The notes beneath the pieces are model-generated. The model worked only from the letters and a program-made list of their open reading frames with translations. It ran no database searches and was not told the origin of the DNA. Positions 19,012 to 27,027 of a stretch of DNA of 64,000 bases are shown here, in pieces (positions within the stretch are counted from its first letter, which is position 1; each line of letters starts with the position of its first letter). The stretch lies in NCBI RefSeq assembly GCF_000935125.1, contig NZ_JRKI01000008.1, positions 248,001 through 312,000 on the forward strand, given 5' to 3'. Made by a program: the position numbers and the translations under genes. This DNA comes from Streptomyces natalensis ATCC 27448 (GTDB lineage: Bacteria > Actinomycetota > Actinomycetes > Streptomycetales > Streptomycetaceae).

Positions 19012-21321
19012 CTATGTGAAGGTTCGCAGTCTCAGGCTGTTGGTGACCACGAAGACCGACGAGAACGCCATCGCGGCGCCCGCGATCATCGGGTTCAGCA
19101 GCCCGGCCGCCGCCAGCGGCAGCGCCGCCACGTTGTAGCCGAACGCCCAGAACAGATTCCCCTTGATCGTGGCGAGGGTGGCCCGCGCCAGCCGGAGGGC
19201 ATCGGCCGCCACCCGCAGATCGCCCCGGACCAGCGTGAGATCGCCCGCCTCGATCGCCGCATCCGTGCCGGTGCCCATGGCCAGCCCCAGATCCGCGGCG
19301 GCCAGCGCCGCCGCGTCATTGACCCCGTCGCCGACCATCGCGACCGTACGGCCCTCGGCGCGCAGCCGCGCCACGACCGCCACCTTCTCCTCCGGCAGCA
19401 CCTCGGCGATCACCTCGTCGATGCCGACCTCGGCCGCCACCGCCTCCGCGACCGCGGTGTTGTCGCCGGTCAGCAGGATGGGCGTCAGCCCCAGCGCCCG
19501 CAGGGCCCGCACCGCCTCGGCGCTGGTGGGCTTCACCGCGTCGGAGACCGTCAGCACGCCGCGTGCCTCCCCGTCCCAGGCCACCACCACGGCCGTACGG
19601 CCCGACGTCCCGGCCGTGGCCAGCGCCGACCGCAGGTTCGGCGGCAGCGCGATCCCAGCCCGCTCGGCCAGCCGCGCCCGGCCCGCCAGCACCCGGTGCC
19701 CGGCCACCGTCCCGCGCACCCCCAGACCCGGCACATTCTCGAAACCCTCGACGCCGGGCAGCGCCCCGGCCCGCTCCCGGGCGCCCTCCGCGACGGCCCG
19801 CGCCACCGGATGCTCCGAGGCGTGCTCCAGCGCCCCGGCCAGCCGCAGCAACTCGCCCTCCGCGACCCCGTCGGCCGCCACGGCCTCCAGAAGCCGCATC
19901 CGCCCGCTGGTGACCGTGCCGGTCTTGTCCAGCAGGACGGTGTCCACCCGGCGGGTCGACTCCAGCACCTCCGGCCCCTTGATCAGAATGCCCAGCTGCG
20001 CCCCGCGCCCCGTACCCACCAGCAGGGCCGTCGGCGTGGCCAGGCCCAGCGCGCACGGACAGGCGATGATCAGCACCGCCACCGCCGCGGTGAACGAGGC
20101 GGCCGCCTCCGCGCCGGCCAGCAGCCAGCCGGCCAGCGTGCCCACCGCGAGCACCAGCACCACCGGAACGAACACCGCCGAGACCCGGTCGGCCAGCCGC
20201 TGCACGGCCGCCTTGCCGCTCTGCGCCTCCTGCACCAGCCGCGCCATCCGGGCCAGCTGGGTGTCGCCGCCGACCCGCGTGGCCTCGACCTCCAGGCGGC
20301 CCGAGGTGTTCACCGTCGCCCCGGTGACGCCGTCCCCCGGCGACACGTCCACCGGGACCGATTCCCCGGTCAGCATCGACGCATCCACGGCGGAGGAGCC
20401 CGCCACCACCCGCCCGTCCGTGGCGACGGTCTCCCCGGGCCGTACGACGAAGCGGTCGCCGACCGCCAGCTCGCCCACCGGAACGCGCACTTCCCGCCTG
20501 CCCGTCGCCCGACCACCGCCCCGGCCGGAGAGCCCTTCGCGCTCGCCCTCTCCATCCCGGAGCACGGTCACGTCCTTGGCGCCCAGCCGCATCAGCGCGC
20601 GCAGCGCCGCGCCCGCCCGCCGCTTCGCGCGGGCCTCCAGATAGCGGCCCAGCAGCAGAAACGTGGTGACCCCGGCAGCGGCCTCCAGATAGATCTCCGA
20701 GGATCCGGCGGTGGAGGAAAGGGTCAGATCGAAACCGTGCCGCATACCGGGCAGGCCCGCCGTGCCGAAGAACAGCGCCCACAGCGACCAGCCGAAGGCG
20801 GCCAGCGTCCCCAGGGAGACCAGGGTGTCCATGGTGGCGGCGCCGTGCCGCAGAGTGGTCCAGGCGGCGCGGTGGAAGGGGGCGCCGCCCCAGACGACGA
20901 CCGGCGCGGCCAGGGTCAGGGACAGCCACTGCCAGTTGGTGAACTGGAGCGCCGGGACCATGGCGAGCACGATCACCGGCACGGACAGGACGGCGCAGAC
21001 CGCCAGCCGGTGGCGGAGCGCCGCCAGTTCCTCGTCGGGCGTCTCTCCCGGGGCCTCTTCCGGGGGCGCCTCGGCCGTCGGTGCGGGCTCCGGGGGCGCG
21101 GGCCGTTTCGCCGTATAGCCGGTCTTCTCGACCGTCGCGATCAGATCCTCGACCGGGACCCCGTCCGCGCAGGTGATCCGTGCTCGCTCCGTCGCATAGT
21201 TGACGGTGGCGGTGACGCCCTCCATGCGATTGAGCTTCTTCTCGACCCGTGCGGCGCACGAGGCGCAGGTCATCCCGCCGATCGCGAGCTCGACCTGTGC
21301 CTGTGCGGCCGATGCGGACAT
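19012..21321 (-). CDS. copA: Copper-translocating P1B-type ATPase
   Basis: Exports Cu(I) from the cytoplasm. The N-terminal heavy-metal domain has the GMTCASC metal site (about residue 16). Eight predicted membrane helices include the CPC ion motif in IIACPCALG (about 420). The phosphorylated aspartate is in DKTGTVTSG (about 465), and the hinge is [11 protein letters not shown]. 769 residues is normal for CopA. It follows the copper chaperone gene with a 5-bp gap, so the two form one operon that starts at the CsoR-type operator (21690-21706). Gly/Arg-rich residues (about 250-270) form a small insert in the actuator region. Confidence 0.93.
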   Translation of the reverse strand: MSASAAQAQVELAIGGMTCASCAARVEKKLNRMEGVTATVNYATERARITCADGVPVEDLIATVEKTGYTAKRPAPPEPAPTAEAPPEEAPGETPDEELAALRHRLAVCAVLSVPVIVLAMVPALQFTNWQWLSLTLAAPVVVWGGAPFHRAAWTTLRHGAATMDTLVSLGTLAAFGWSLWALFFGTAGLPGMRHGFDLTLSSTAGSSEIYLEAAAGVTTFLLLGRYLEARAKRRAGAALRALMRLGAKDVTVLRDGEGEREGLSGRGGGRATGRREVRVPVGELAVGDRFVVRPGETVATDGRVVAGSSAVDASMLTGESVPVDVSPGDGVTGATVNTSGRLEVEATRVGGDTQLARMARLVQEAQSGKAAVQRLADRVSAVFVPVVLVLAVGTLAGWLLAGAEAAASFTAAVAVLIIACPCALGLATPTALLVGTGRGAQLGILIKGPEVLESTRRVDTVLLDKTGTVTSGRMRLLEAVAADGVAEGELLRLAGALEHASEHPVARAVAEGARERAGALPGVEGFENVPGLGVRGTVAGHRVLAGRARLAERAGIALPPNLRSALATAGTSGRTAVVVAWDGEARGVLTVSDAVKPTSAEAVRALRALGLTPILLTGDNTAVAEAVAAEVGIDEVIAEVLPEEKVAVVARLRAEGRTVAMVGDGVNDAAALAAADLGLAMGTGTDAAIEAGDLTLVRGDLRVAADALRLARATLATIKGNLFWAFGYNVAALPLAAAGLLNPMIAGAAMAFSSVFVVTNSLRLRTFT

Positions 21322-21326
21322 ACGGG

Positions 21327-21650
21327 TCAGGCCCGGCCCACGAGTTCGTAGCCGGCCTCGTCGACGGCCGCGCGCACGGCCTCGTCGTCGAGCGGGGCGG
21401 TGGAGGTGACGGTCACCAGACCGGTGGCGGCGACGGCCTGCACCGAGGTCACGCCCTCGATCTCGTCGATCTCGGAGGAGACGGCCCCTTCGCAGTGGCC
21501 GCAGGTCATCCCGGTGACCCGGTACGTGGTGGTCACCTCACCGGACGGGGCGGCGGACCCGGCACCGGTGCCGCAGGAGCCCTCGGGGGTGCAGCAGGAG
21601 CCGTTCGCCGGTGTGGCGGCTGCGCCGGGGGTGGCAGACGTGGCAGTCAT
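21327..21650 (-). CDS. copZ: Copper chaperone (CopZ-like) with Cys-rich N-terminal extension
   Basis: The C-terminal 65 residues form an HMA ferredoxin-like domain with [11 protein letters not shown]. It would shuttle Cu(I) to CopA or to the regulator. Before it lie about 40 extra residues with [12 protein letters not shown], giving three more cysteines that could bind metal. Start: ATG 21650, with GAGGAG nine bases upstream, preferred over the longer frame from 21686. First gene of the copZ-copA operon. Confidence 0.88.
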   Translation of the reverse strand: MTATSATPGAAATPANGSCCTPEGSCGTGAGSAAPSGEVTTTYRVTGMTCGHCEGAVSSEIDEIEGVTSVQAVAATGLVTVTSTAPLDDEAVRAAVDEAGYELVGRA

Positions 21651-21689
21651 GGGATTCTCCTCGTGGTGCCGATGTTTCCTCTTCACTTT

Positions 21690-21706
21690 ATACCCCTAGG
21701 GGGTAT
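21690..21706 (-). promoter_or_regulatory. CsoR-type copper operator
   Basis: ATACCCCTAGGGGGTAT is a near-perfect palindrome with G/C tracts between AT arms, the form bound by CsoR repressors. It sits 40 bp before copZ. Copper would release CsoR and induce the operon. The csoR gene itself is not in the window. Confidence 0.8.
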
Positions 21707-21799
21707 CAATCCAAGCCCGGTCCGCCACGCGTTGCCGAGCGCCCCGCCACGCGTCAGCCTTGGGGTACGGACTCGGGGCGGAGCCGAGGAGGCGGCCGG

Positions 21800-22534
21800 A
21801 TGGATCTCATGGCCTACGGCCTGCTCGCGCTCACCACCCTGCCACCGCTGGTCCCCAACTCCGCGCTCCTTGTCACGGCCGGAGTACTCGCCTCGCAGGG
21901 GCAGGCGTTCCTGCCCCTGATCCTGGTGATCGTCGCGGGCAGCGCGCTGCTGGGGGATGTGCTGATGTACCTCCTCGCGCGGCGGTTCGGCGGGCCCGTA
22001 CGGTCCTGGATGCAGCGCCGCCCCCGCCGCCGGGCGCTGCTGGAGTGGACCTCCGCCCATATCCGGCGCTACGGCCTGCCGTTCGTCATCGGCGTGCGGT
22101 TCCTGCCCAGCGGACGCATCGCCGGGGCCCTGGCCTCCGGGGTCCTGCGCTATCCGCTGCGCAAATATGTGATCGGTGCGGGCTTCGCCGAGGCGCTGTG
22201 GGCGACCTACTCCGTCGGTCTCGGCTACATGGGCAGCGCCGCCGCGGGCGATCCGTTCTACGCCGCGGGCATCGGCATCGGCGTCTCCTGCGCGGTCGCC
22301 GCGGCGGGGTCGGCCCTCCAGTGGATCTCCCGCCGCCGTGCCGCCGTGCGGGCCTCGGCGGACGAGCGCGACCGGGCCGGAGCGGACGGGGCGCACAAGG
22401 CCGCGGGGGAGGGCGACGGGGGTGCGGGCGGGGCGGACGACCGTGGCTGCCAACGTACCCCGAAGACCGCTCTGACCAGGGATTTCGATACGGCGAACGG
22501 CTGTGAAGGACGGACTCGCAGCCCGCTGTCCTAG
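21800..22534 (+). CDS. DedA/VTT-domain integral membrane protein
   Basis: 244 residues with four to five hydrophobic segments. The DedA core is recognised by RFLPSGRIAGALASG, the re-entrant Arg/Pro/Gly motif of the VTT (SNARE-associated) family; members act in lipid flipping and membrane homeostasis. The C-terminal ~60 residues are a charged Ala/Gly/Asp-rich cytoplasmic tail. GAGGAGG precedes ATG 21800. It is divergent from the copper operon but carries no metal motif. Confidence 0.8.
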   Translation: MDLMAYGLLALTTLPPLVPNSALLVTAGVLASQGQAFLPLILVIVAGSALLGDVLMYLLARRFGGPVRSWMQRRPRRRALLEWTSAHIRRYGLPFVIGVRFLPSGRIAGALASGVLRYPLRKYVIGAGFAEALWATYSVGLGYMGSAAAGDPFYAAGIGIGVSCAVAAAGSALQWISRRRAAVRASADERDRAGADGAHKAAGEGDGGAGGADDRGCQRTPKTALTRDFDTANGCEGRTRSPLS

Positions 22535-22544
22535 TGGCGGCCGA

Positions 22545-22567
22545 TTGTCAGTGGCAGGTCCTACGGT
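22545..22567 (+). promoter_or_regulatory. RecA-NDp/PafBC-type promoter of the GNAT gene
   Basis: TTGTCAGTG, eight bases, then TACGGT: an exact match to TTGTCRGTG-N8-TANNNT, and also to the Streptomyces TTGTCAGTGGC-N6 form. Seven bases separate it from ATG 22575, so the mRNA is probably leaderless. Confidence 0.75.
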
Positions 22568-22574
22568 TGACCGC

Positions 22575-23153
22575 ATGACGAGGGGAACAGGCGCACCTCG
22601 GGTGCGGATCGAGGAGTGGACGGCGGACGACATCGACCTGCTGCACAGGCTCAACACCCCGGTGATGACCGAGCATCTGGGCGGCCCGGAAACCGAGGCA
22701 CAGGTGGCCGCCCGGCATGCGCGGTATCTCGCGCTCGACGGGACGGGGCAGATGTTCCGGGTGGTGCTGGCGGCGGACGGGACGGAGCCGGCGGCGGAGA
22801 CCGGGACGGGAGCGGCGGACGGCGATTCGGCGGGCCGGGCCGGGGAGACGGTGGTGGGCTCGGTCGGCTACTGGGAGCTCACCTGGCGGGGCGAGCGGGC
22901 GTATGAGACGGGCTGGGGAGTGCTGCCCGAGTTCCAGGGGAGGGGGATTGCGGCGGCCGCGGCGCGGGAGGTCATAGCCGTGGCCAGGGCCGAGGGGCGG
23001 CATCGTGCGCTGTATGCCTTCCCGTCGGTGGCGCATGCCGCGTCCAACGCCGTATGCCGCAAGGCGGGATTCGGCTTCCAGGAGGAGTGCGAGATCGAGT
23101 ACCCCAAGGGGCGCCGGATGCGGGCCAACAACTGGCGGGTGGAGCTGGGCTGA
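22575..23153 (+). CDS. GNAT family N-acetyltransferase
   Basis: 192 residues. Acetyl-CoA binding motif A is EFQGRGIAAAAAREV (about residue 118); the tail SNAVCRKAGFGFQEECEIEYP is typical of RimJ-type GNAT enzymes. It transfers acetyl from acetyl-CoA to an unknown amine. A ~25-residue Gly/Ala loop (about 70-95) is extra. Its promoter (22545-22567) matches the RecA-independent DNA-damage class, so it is probably induced by genotoxic stress; toxin or drug acetylation is then an attractive guess. Confidence 0.8.
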   Translation: MTRGTGAPRVRIEEWTADDIDLLHRLNTPVMTEHLGGPETEAQVAARHARYLALDGTGQMFRVVLAADGTEPAAETGTGAADGDSAGRAGETVVGSVGYWELTWRGERAYETGWGVLPEFQGRGIAAAAAREVIAVARAEGRHRALYAFPSVAHAASNAVCRKAGFGFQEECEIEYPKGRRMRANNWRVELG

Positions 23154-23201
23154 GGGGGACGGCTGACGGTTGCCGTGCGGGGGCCGCTCACGCGAGGGCG
23201 C

Positions 23202-24239
23202 TCATGTGCCCGTCGCCGTACCGCCGTTACCGCCGGCGCTGCGGAGGTCCGCCACGGCGACCGGCTGCCCGGTCCGGCGGGAGCGGTCGCATGCCTCGGC
23301 GACATAGAGCGCCTCCAGCGCGTCGGCGGGCGGGCACGGGTTCGGTGCCCGCCCCGCCGCGACCTCGGCGAAGACGCCCAGCTCCGTGACGTACGCCTCG
23401 TGGAAGCGCTCCATGAAGGTGGCGTACGGCGCGGCCGACCGCTGCCACGACAGCTCCGGCTCCGCGGAGGGCAGCGGCGCCCGGTCGTCCAGGCCCACGA
23501 AGCGGGCGTCCTTGGAGCCGCAGACCTCCAGACGGACGTCGTGGCCCGCGCCGTTGTAGCGGGTCGCGGTGACGGTGGCCAGGGTGTCGTCGTCGAAGCG
23601 CAGCAGCGCCGCGCAGGTGTCGACGTCGTCCCCGTCGGCGAAGAAGGACGCCCCGCGGTTGGCGCCCTGGGCGAAGACCGAGACCACCTCACGTCCGGTC
23701 AGCCAGCGCAGGATGTCGAAGTCATGGATGCTGCAGTCCCGGAACAGCCCGCCGGAGGTGGGGATATAGCCTGCCGACGGCGGCGTCCGGTCGCTGGTGC
23801 AGGCGCGCAGGGTGTGCAGCCAGCCCAGTTCGCCGGAGCGCAGCGACCGGCGGGCGGCGCGGTAGCCCGCATCGAAGCGCCGCTGGAAGCCGATCTGTAC
23901 GGGCACGCTCCCGGCCGCGGCCCGCTCCACCACGCCGATCGTGCCGGGCACGTCCAGCGCCACCGGCTTCTCGCAGAACACCGGCACCCCGGCGTCCAGG
24001 GCCTGGTGGATGAGCGTGGCGTGCGCGCTGGTCGCGGCGGTGATCACCACGCCGTCCAGGCCCTCCGCGTACATCTCCGCGATGCCCGGGGCGGCCCGTA
24101 CGCCGAGCGAGGCCGCCAGCGACGCGGCGCGGGTGGCGTCCGCATCCGCGACCACGAGGTCGGTGACGCCTTCCAGGGCGTGGAGGGTCGCGGCGTGGAA
24201 GGCGCCGATGCGTCCGGTTCCGATCAGGCCGATCTTCAT
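23202..24239 (-). CDS. Gfo/Idh/MocA dehydrogenase, inositol 2-dehydrogenase-like
   Basis: 345 residues. Rossmann start MKIGLIGTGRIGAFH, catalytic-lysine motif CEKPVALD (about residue 93-100), substrate-domain motifs QIGFQRRFDAGY and RDCSIHDFDILRW. This pattern is close to myo-inositol 2-dehydrogenases (IolG), which oxidise inositol to 2-keto-inositol with NAD. It is transcribed away from the LacI gene and has an operator-like palindrome 25-38 bp before its ATG, so LacI control is likely. It stands apart from the iol operons at 27-37 kb and may act on a different inositol or sugar. Confidence 0.8.
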   Translation of the reverse strand: MKIGLIGTGRIGAFHAATLHALEGVTDLVVADADATRAASLAASLGVRAAPGIAEMYAEGLDGVVITAATSAHATLIHQALDAGVPVFCEKPVALDVPGTIGVVERAAAGSVPVQIGFQRRFDAGYRAARRSLRSGELGWLHTLRACTSDRTPPSAGYIPTSGGLFRDCSIHDFDILRWLTGREVVSVFAQGANRGASFFADGDDVDTCAALLRFDDDTLATVTATRYNGAGHDVRLEVCGSKDARFVGLDDRAPLPSAEPELSWQRSAAPYATFMERFHEAYVTELGVFAEVAAGRAPNPCPPADALEALYVAEACDRSRRTGQPVAVADLRSAGGNGGTATGT

Positions 24240-24263
24240 GGTCGGGTCCTCCCGGTGTGGGTG

Positions 24264-24277
24264 TTGGAACGGTCCAA
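24264..24277. promoter_or_regulatory. LacI-family operator upstream of the dehydrogenase gene
   Basis: TTGGAACGGTCCAA: TTGGA and TCCAA arms around a CG-containing centre. Thirteen of its 14 bases recur over the start of the divergent lacI-type gene. Confidence 0.7.
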
Positions 24278-24411
24278 TGCCTCGTTCCCCGGCACCTTGC
24301 ATGTCCTGATGTCCGCATGTCAATCCTTGTGCACCAGGGGAGTTGACGAGGACGAACGGGCCGCGGCCGGGCCGTTGACGCCACCGTGGCCCGATGGCAG
24401 GATCTCCGCCC

Positions 24412-25452
24412 ATGGAACGGTCCAAAGGGCCTCACGCCCCGACCATCCGCGGCGTCGCCGAGCGCGCCGGCGTCTCCAAATCCCTGGTTTCCCTGGTCCT
24501 CCAGGGCTCACCGCGGGTCAGCGACGCCAAGCGGCAGGCCGTCCTGGAGGCGATCGAGGAACTGGGCTACCGGCCCAACGCGGCGGCCCGCAGCCTGGTG
24601 GCGCGCCGGACGCACACCGTGGGCGTACTGCTGGACGATCTGCGCAACCCCTGGTTCGTCGAGCTGCTGGACGGGCTGAACTCCGTCCTGTGCGCCCATG
24701 GCCTGCGCATGCTGATGGCCGACAGCCGACTGGGCCGCCGTACCGGCGAGGACGTCGCCCGGACGTTCCTGGAGCTGCGGGTGGACGGCGTGGTCGCGGT
24801 CGGCACCCTGCCCGACGCCGACACCGCCGCCCTTGCCGAACTGGCCGAACGCCTGCCGACCGTCGTCGCGGGCAGCCACGACCCCCGGCTGCCCGGAGTG
24901 GACACCGTCGCCAACGACGACGAACGGGGCGCCCGGCTGGCCACCGAACACCTCATCGGGCTGGGCCACCGCCGGATCGCCCATATCGCCGGGCCGGGCG
25001 GCGTCGGCGAGCTGCGCCGGCGCGGCTACGAGACGACGATGCGCGAGCACGGACTCGGCGGGGAGCTGACGGTCGAGCCGGGCGACGGCACCGAGGAGGG
25101 CGGCTACCGCGCGGCCGTCCGGATGCTCGGCGGACGCCCGGCCGCGGCCCCCGAACGCCCCACCGCGGTCTTCGCCTTCAACGACTTCTCCGCCGTCGGC
25201 GCGCTCTCGGCCGCCCGGGAACTGGGCCTCGAAGTGCCCCGCGATCTCTCCCTGGTCGGCTGCGACAACACCTATCTCGCCCGTATCCGGCACCTGTGGC
25301 TGACCACCGTCGACAATGCGAGCCACGACGTGGGACGCCGCGCCGCACAGCGCCTCCTGGACCGTATGGAGCACCCCGCACGGCCCGCCGGCCACGGGTT
25401 GGCGGCGCCCTCCCTGGAGGTCCGCGGCTCCACGGCGCCGCCCCCTGGATGA
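24412..25452 (+). CDS. LacI family transcriptional regulator
   Basis: 346 residues. The N-terminal HTH is TIRGVAERAGVSKSLVSLVL, followed by the hinge helix GYRPNAAARSLVARR. The periplasmic-binding-protein-like effector domain begins at VGVLLDDLRNPWF. ATG 24412 is preferred over ATG 24394, though no strong ribosome site is seen. The start codon lies inside a copy of the operator (24413-24425), so the protein probably represses itself and the divergent dehydrogenase, releasing DNA when it binds a sugar or inositol. It is convergent with the reductase gene that ends at 25471. Confidence 0.88.
   Translation: MERSKGPHAPTIRGVAERAGVSKSLVSLVLQGSPRVSDAKRQAVLEAIEELGYRPNAAARSLVARRTHTVGVLLDDLRNPWFVELLDGLNSVLCAHGLRMLMADSRLGRRTGEDVARTFLELRVDGVVAVGTLPDADTAALAELAERLPTVVAGSHDPRLPGVDTVANDDERGARLATEHLIGLGHRRIAHIAGPGGVGELRRRGYETTMREHGLGGELTVEPGDGTEEGGYRAAVRMLGGRPAAAPERPTAVFAFNDFSAVGALSAARELGLEVPRDLSLVGCDNTYLARIRHLWLTTVDNASHDVGRRAAQRLLDRMEHPARPAGHGLAAPSLEVRGSTAPPPG
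24413..24425. promoter_or_regulatory. Second LacI operator, overlapping the regulator's start codon
   Basis: TGGAACGGTCCAA is identical to 13 bases of the site at 24264-24277 and encodes the first codons of the regulator. Confidence 0.65.
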
Positions 25453-25470
25453 GCGAGTCCGATGCCGCGC

Positions 25471-26394
25471 TCAGCCCCGCAGTTCGCGGTCGAGCGCGCG
25501 CAGCAGGGTGAGCAGCATGCCGTTCAACGGGGTCGCGATGCCGTGCCGTTCACCGGCCCGGACCACCGCGCCGGTGAGGTACTCGTGCTCCAGGGGGCGG
25601 CCCGCGAGGCGGTCGTAGAGCATGGAGGAGCCCCCGTCGGGCGGCACCGCCCGGTAGATCTCCAGGGTGTCGGCGATGTCCCGCTCGCCGAGGTCCGCGC
25701 CCTCCGCCCGCGCCACGGCCGCCGCCTCGCGCAGCAGATCGCCGGCGAGCGCGGCCATCCCGGGGTCGGTGAAGATGCCCATCCGCTGCTGGAGGAGGGC
25801 GGTGAGGGGGTTGGCACCGAGGTTGGTGAGCAGCTTGCGCCAGGCGGCGGTGGTGAAGTCGGCGACCGGCCGCACCGTCGGCTCGCCGCCCGCCAGCGCG
25901 TCGGCGAACCGGTCGGCCAACGGGCCCGCGGGGACCTGGAGTTCGCTGGCGATGTGATGCCGGATCCGGCCCGGAGCCAGGCGCTCCGCGGCGATGTACG
26001 CCACCGCCGGCAGGATCTCGGTGCCCTCCGGGACGTACGGGGCGACCCGCTCGCGGTGCCCGACGCCGTTCTGTACGACGACCACGGCGCTGCCCGGCCC
26101 GCACAGCCGCCGCAGCCAGCCCTCGGCGCTTGCGGTGTCCTGCGCCTTGGTGGTCAGCAGCACCCAGTCGACGGGCGCGACCTCGGCGGGCGCGGTGGCG
26201 ATCCGTACCGCCGCAGTGCGCTCCTCGCCGCCGGTCTCCACCGTGAGGGTGTCCAGGGGGCTGCGCACGCACACGGTGACGTCGAGGCCGGCCCAGTGGG
26301 CGAGGGCGGCGAGATAGCCGCCGATGGCGCCGGCGCCGATCACCGCGATCCTGGCGGGCTCGGGAGGCGGGTCCTGCACTATCGGGTGGGTCAT
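25471..26394 (-). CDS. Ketopantoate reductase (PanE/ApbA)-like NADPH oxidoreductase
   Basis: 307 residues. The N-terminal dinucleotide fold is IAVIGAGAIGGYLAALA. The C-terminal helical domain has the conserved lysine and asparagine in WRKLLTNLGANPL. The classic enzyme reduces ketopantoate in coenzyme A synthesis, but actinobacteria often carry several paralogues of unknown substrate, and nothing nearby belongs to pantothenate synthesis. Start ATG 26394. Confidence 0.75.
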   Translation of the reverse strand: MTHPIVQDPPPEPARIAVIGAGAIGGYLAALAHWAGLDVTVCVRSPLDTLTVETGGEERTAAVRIATAPAEVAPVDWVLLTTKAQDTASAEGWLRRLCGPGSAVVVVQNGVGHRERVAPYVPEGTEILPAVAYIAAERLAPGRIRHHIASELQVPAGPLADRFADALAGGEPTVRPVADFTTAAWRKLLTNLGANPLTALLQQRMGIFTDPGMAALAGDLLREAAAVARAEGADLGERDIADTLEIYRAVPPDGGSSMLYDRLAGRPLEHEYLTGAVVRAGERHGIATPLNGMLLTLLRALDRELRG

Positions 26395-26446
26395 GCGGCG
26401 ATCGTAGGCCCCGCACCGGGCGGAGCCCACGAGCCGCGGGCGGCGG

Positions 26447-26653
26447 TCAGTCCGCCCGCTCGCGCCGGCCTCTGTGGCCGGGCCGGCGCTCCACCCAGGC
26501 TCTGACGGTATCGGCGAACCAGAACGGTTTGCCGCCCTCCACCAGATCGGGCTCGGGCAGCAGTCCGTGTTTGCGGTACGAGCGCACGGTGTCCGGCTGC
26601 ACCTGGATGTGTGCGGCGATCTCCTTGTAGGACCAGAGCATTGCCTCGATCAT
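26447..26653 (-). CDS. Small MerR/excisionase-type helix-turn-helix protein
   Basis: 68 residues, nearly all one winged-helix DNA-binding domain (MLWSYKEIAAHIQVQPDTVR), with a short basic tail (RRPGHRGRRERAD). There is no effector domain, so it resembles BldC-like or excisionase-like regulators. The ribosome site AAGGAGG is strong. Its 370-bp upstream region holds two groups of short repeats (26738-26784 and 26832-26893). The target is unknown; it may control itself or the neighbouring iol transporter operon. Confidence 0.75.
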   Translation of the reverse strand: MIEAMLWSYKEIAAHIQVQPDTVRSYRKHGLLPEPDLVEGGKPFWFADTVRAWVERRPGHRGRRERAD

Positions 26654-26737
26654 CTCTGTACCTCCTTGGCGCCGTGCGCAGGGCCGGCCCGGGGAGCCGA
26701 CGAGGTGCTGCGTACGGCGTGTCGATCACTCACGGCT

Positions 26738-26784
26738 TGATGGCCATTCAGCCTGACGGCCACCTCTCTGACGGCCACTCAGCC
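26738..26784. repeat. Three tandem ~16-bp repeats upstream of the HTH gene
   Basis: Units TGATGGCCATTCAGCC, TGACGGCCACCTCTC and TGACGGCCACTCAGCC lie end to end. They sit 85-130 bp before the HTH start codon and could be operators. Confidence 0.55.
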
Positions 26785-26831
26785 TGTGCCCGGTCAACGA
26801 CGCAGAGTGAGTATCGGGGAGGGGCTGTTGA

Positions 26832-26893
26832 ACGGCTGTGACGGAAGATCCGCGCAACGGTGACAGCCGTGACGGGCATGGGACGGCTGTGAC
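26832..26893. repeat. Direct and inverted copies of ACGGCTGTGAC
   Basis: ACGGCTGTGAC at 26832-26842 and 26883-26893, with the inverse GTGACAGCCGT at 26860-26870. Regular spacing suggests protein binding. Confidence 0.5.
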
Positions 26894-26901
26894 ACAACGG
26901 T

Positions 26902-26940
26902 GGCGGGCCGCCCCCGGTTCCCGACCGGGAGCGGCCCGCC
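26902..26940 (-). terminator. Terminator of the iolE-iolG-transporter operon
   Basis: GGCGGGCCGC is mirrored as GCGGCCCGCC across a 19-nt loop, about 90 bp beyond the transporter stop. Confidence 0.6.
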
Positions 26941-27027
26941 ATCTGGTGGTGCGGCCGGATGCGGATCAGGCGTACAGCGCCCGCCACGTCTTCTCGCCGG
27001 CCCGAAAACCATCAGCCGGCCCGGAAT

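Noticed and set aside
18996..19017. TGTCAGTT-N8-TATGTG as another damage-type promoter
   Set aside because: It reads into the 3' end of copA, which is on the other strand, with no gene to drive.
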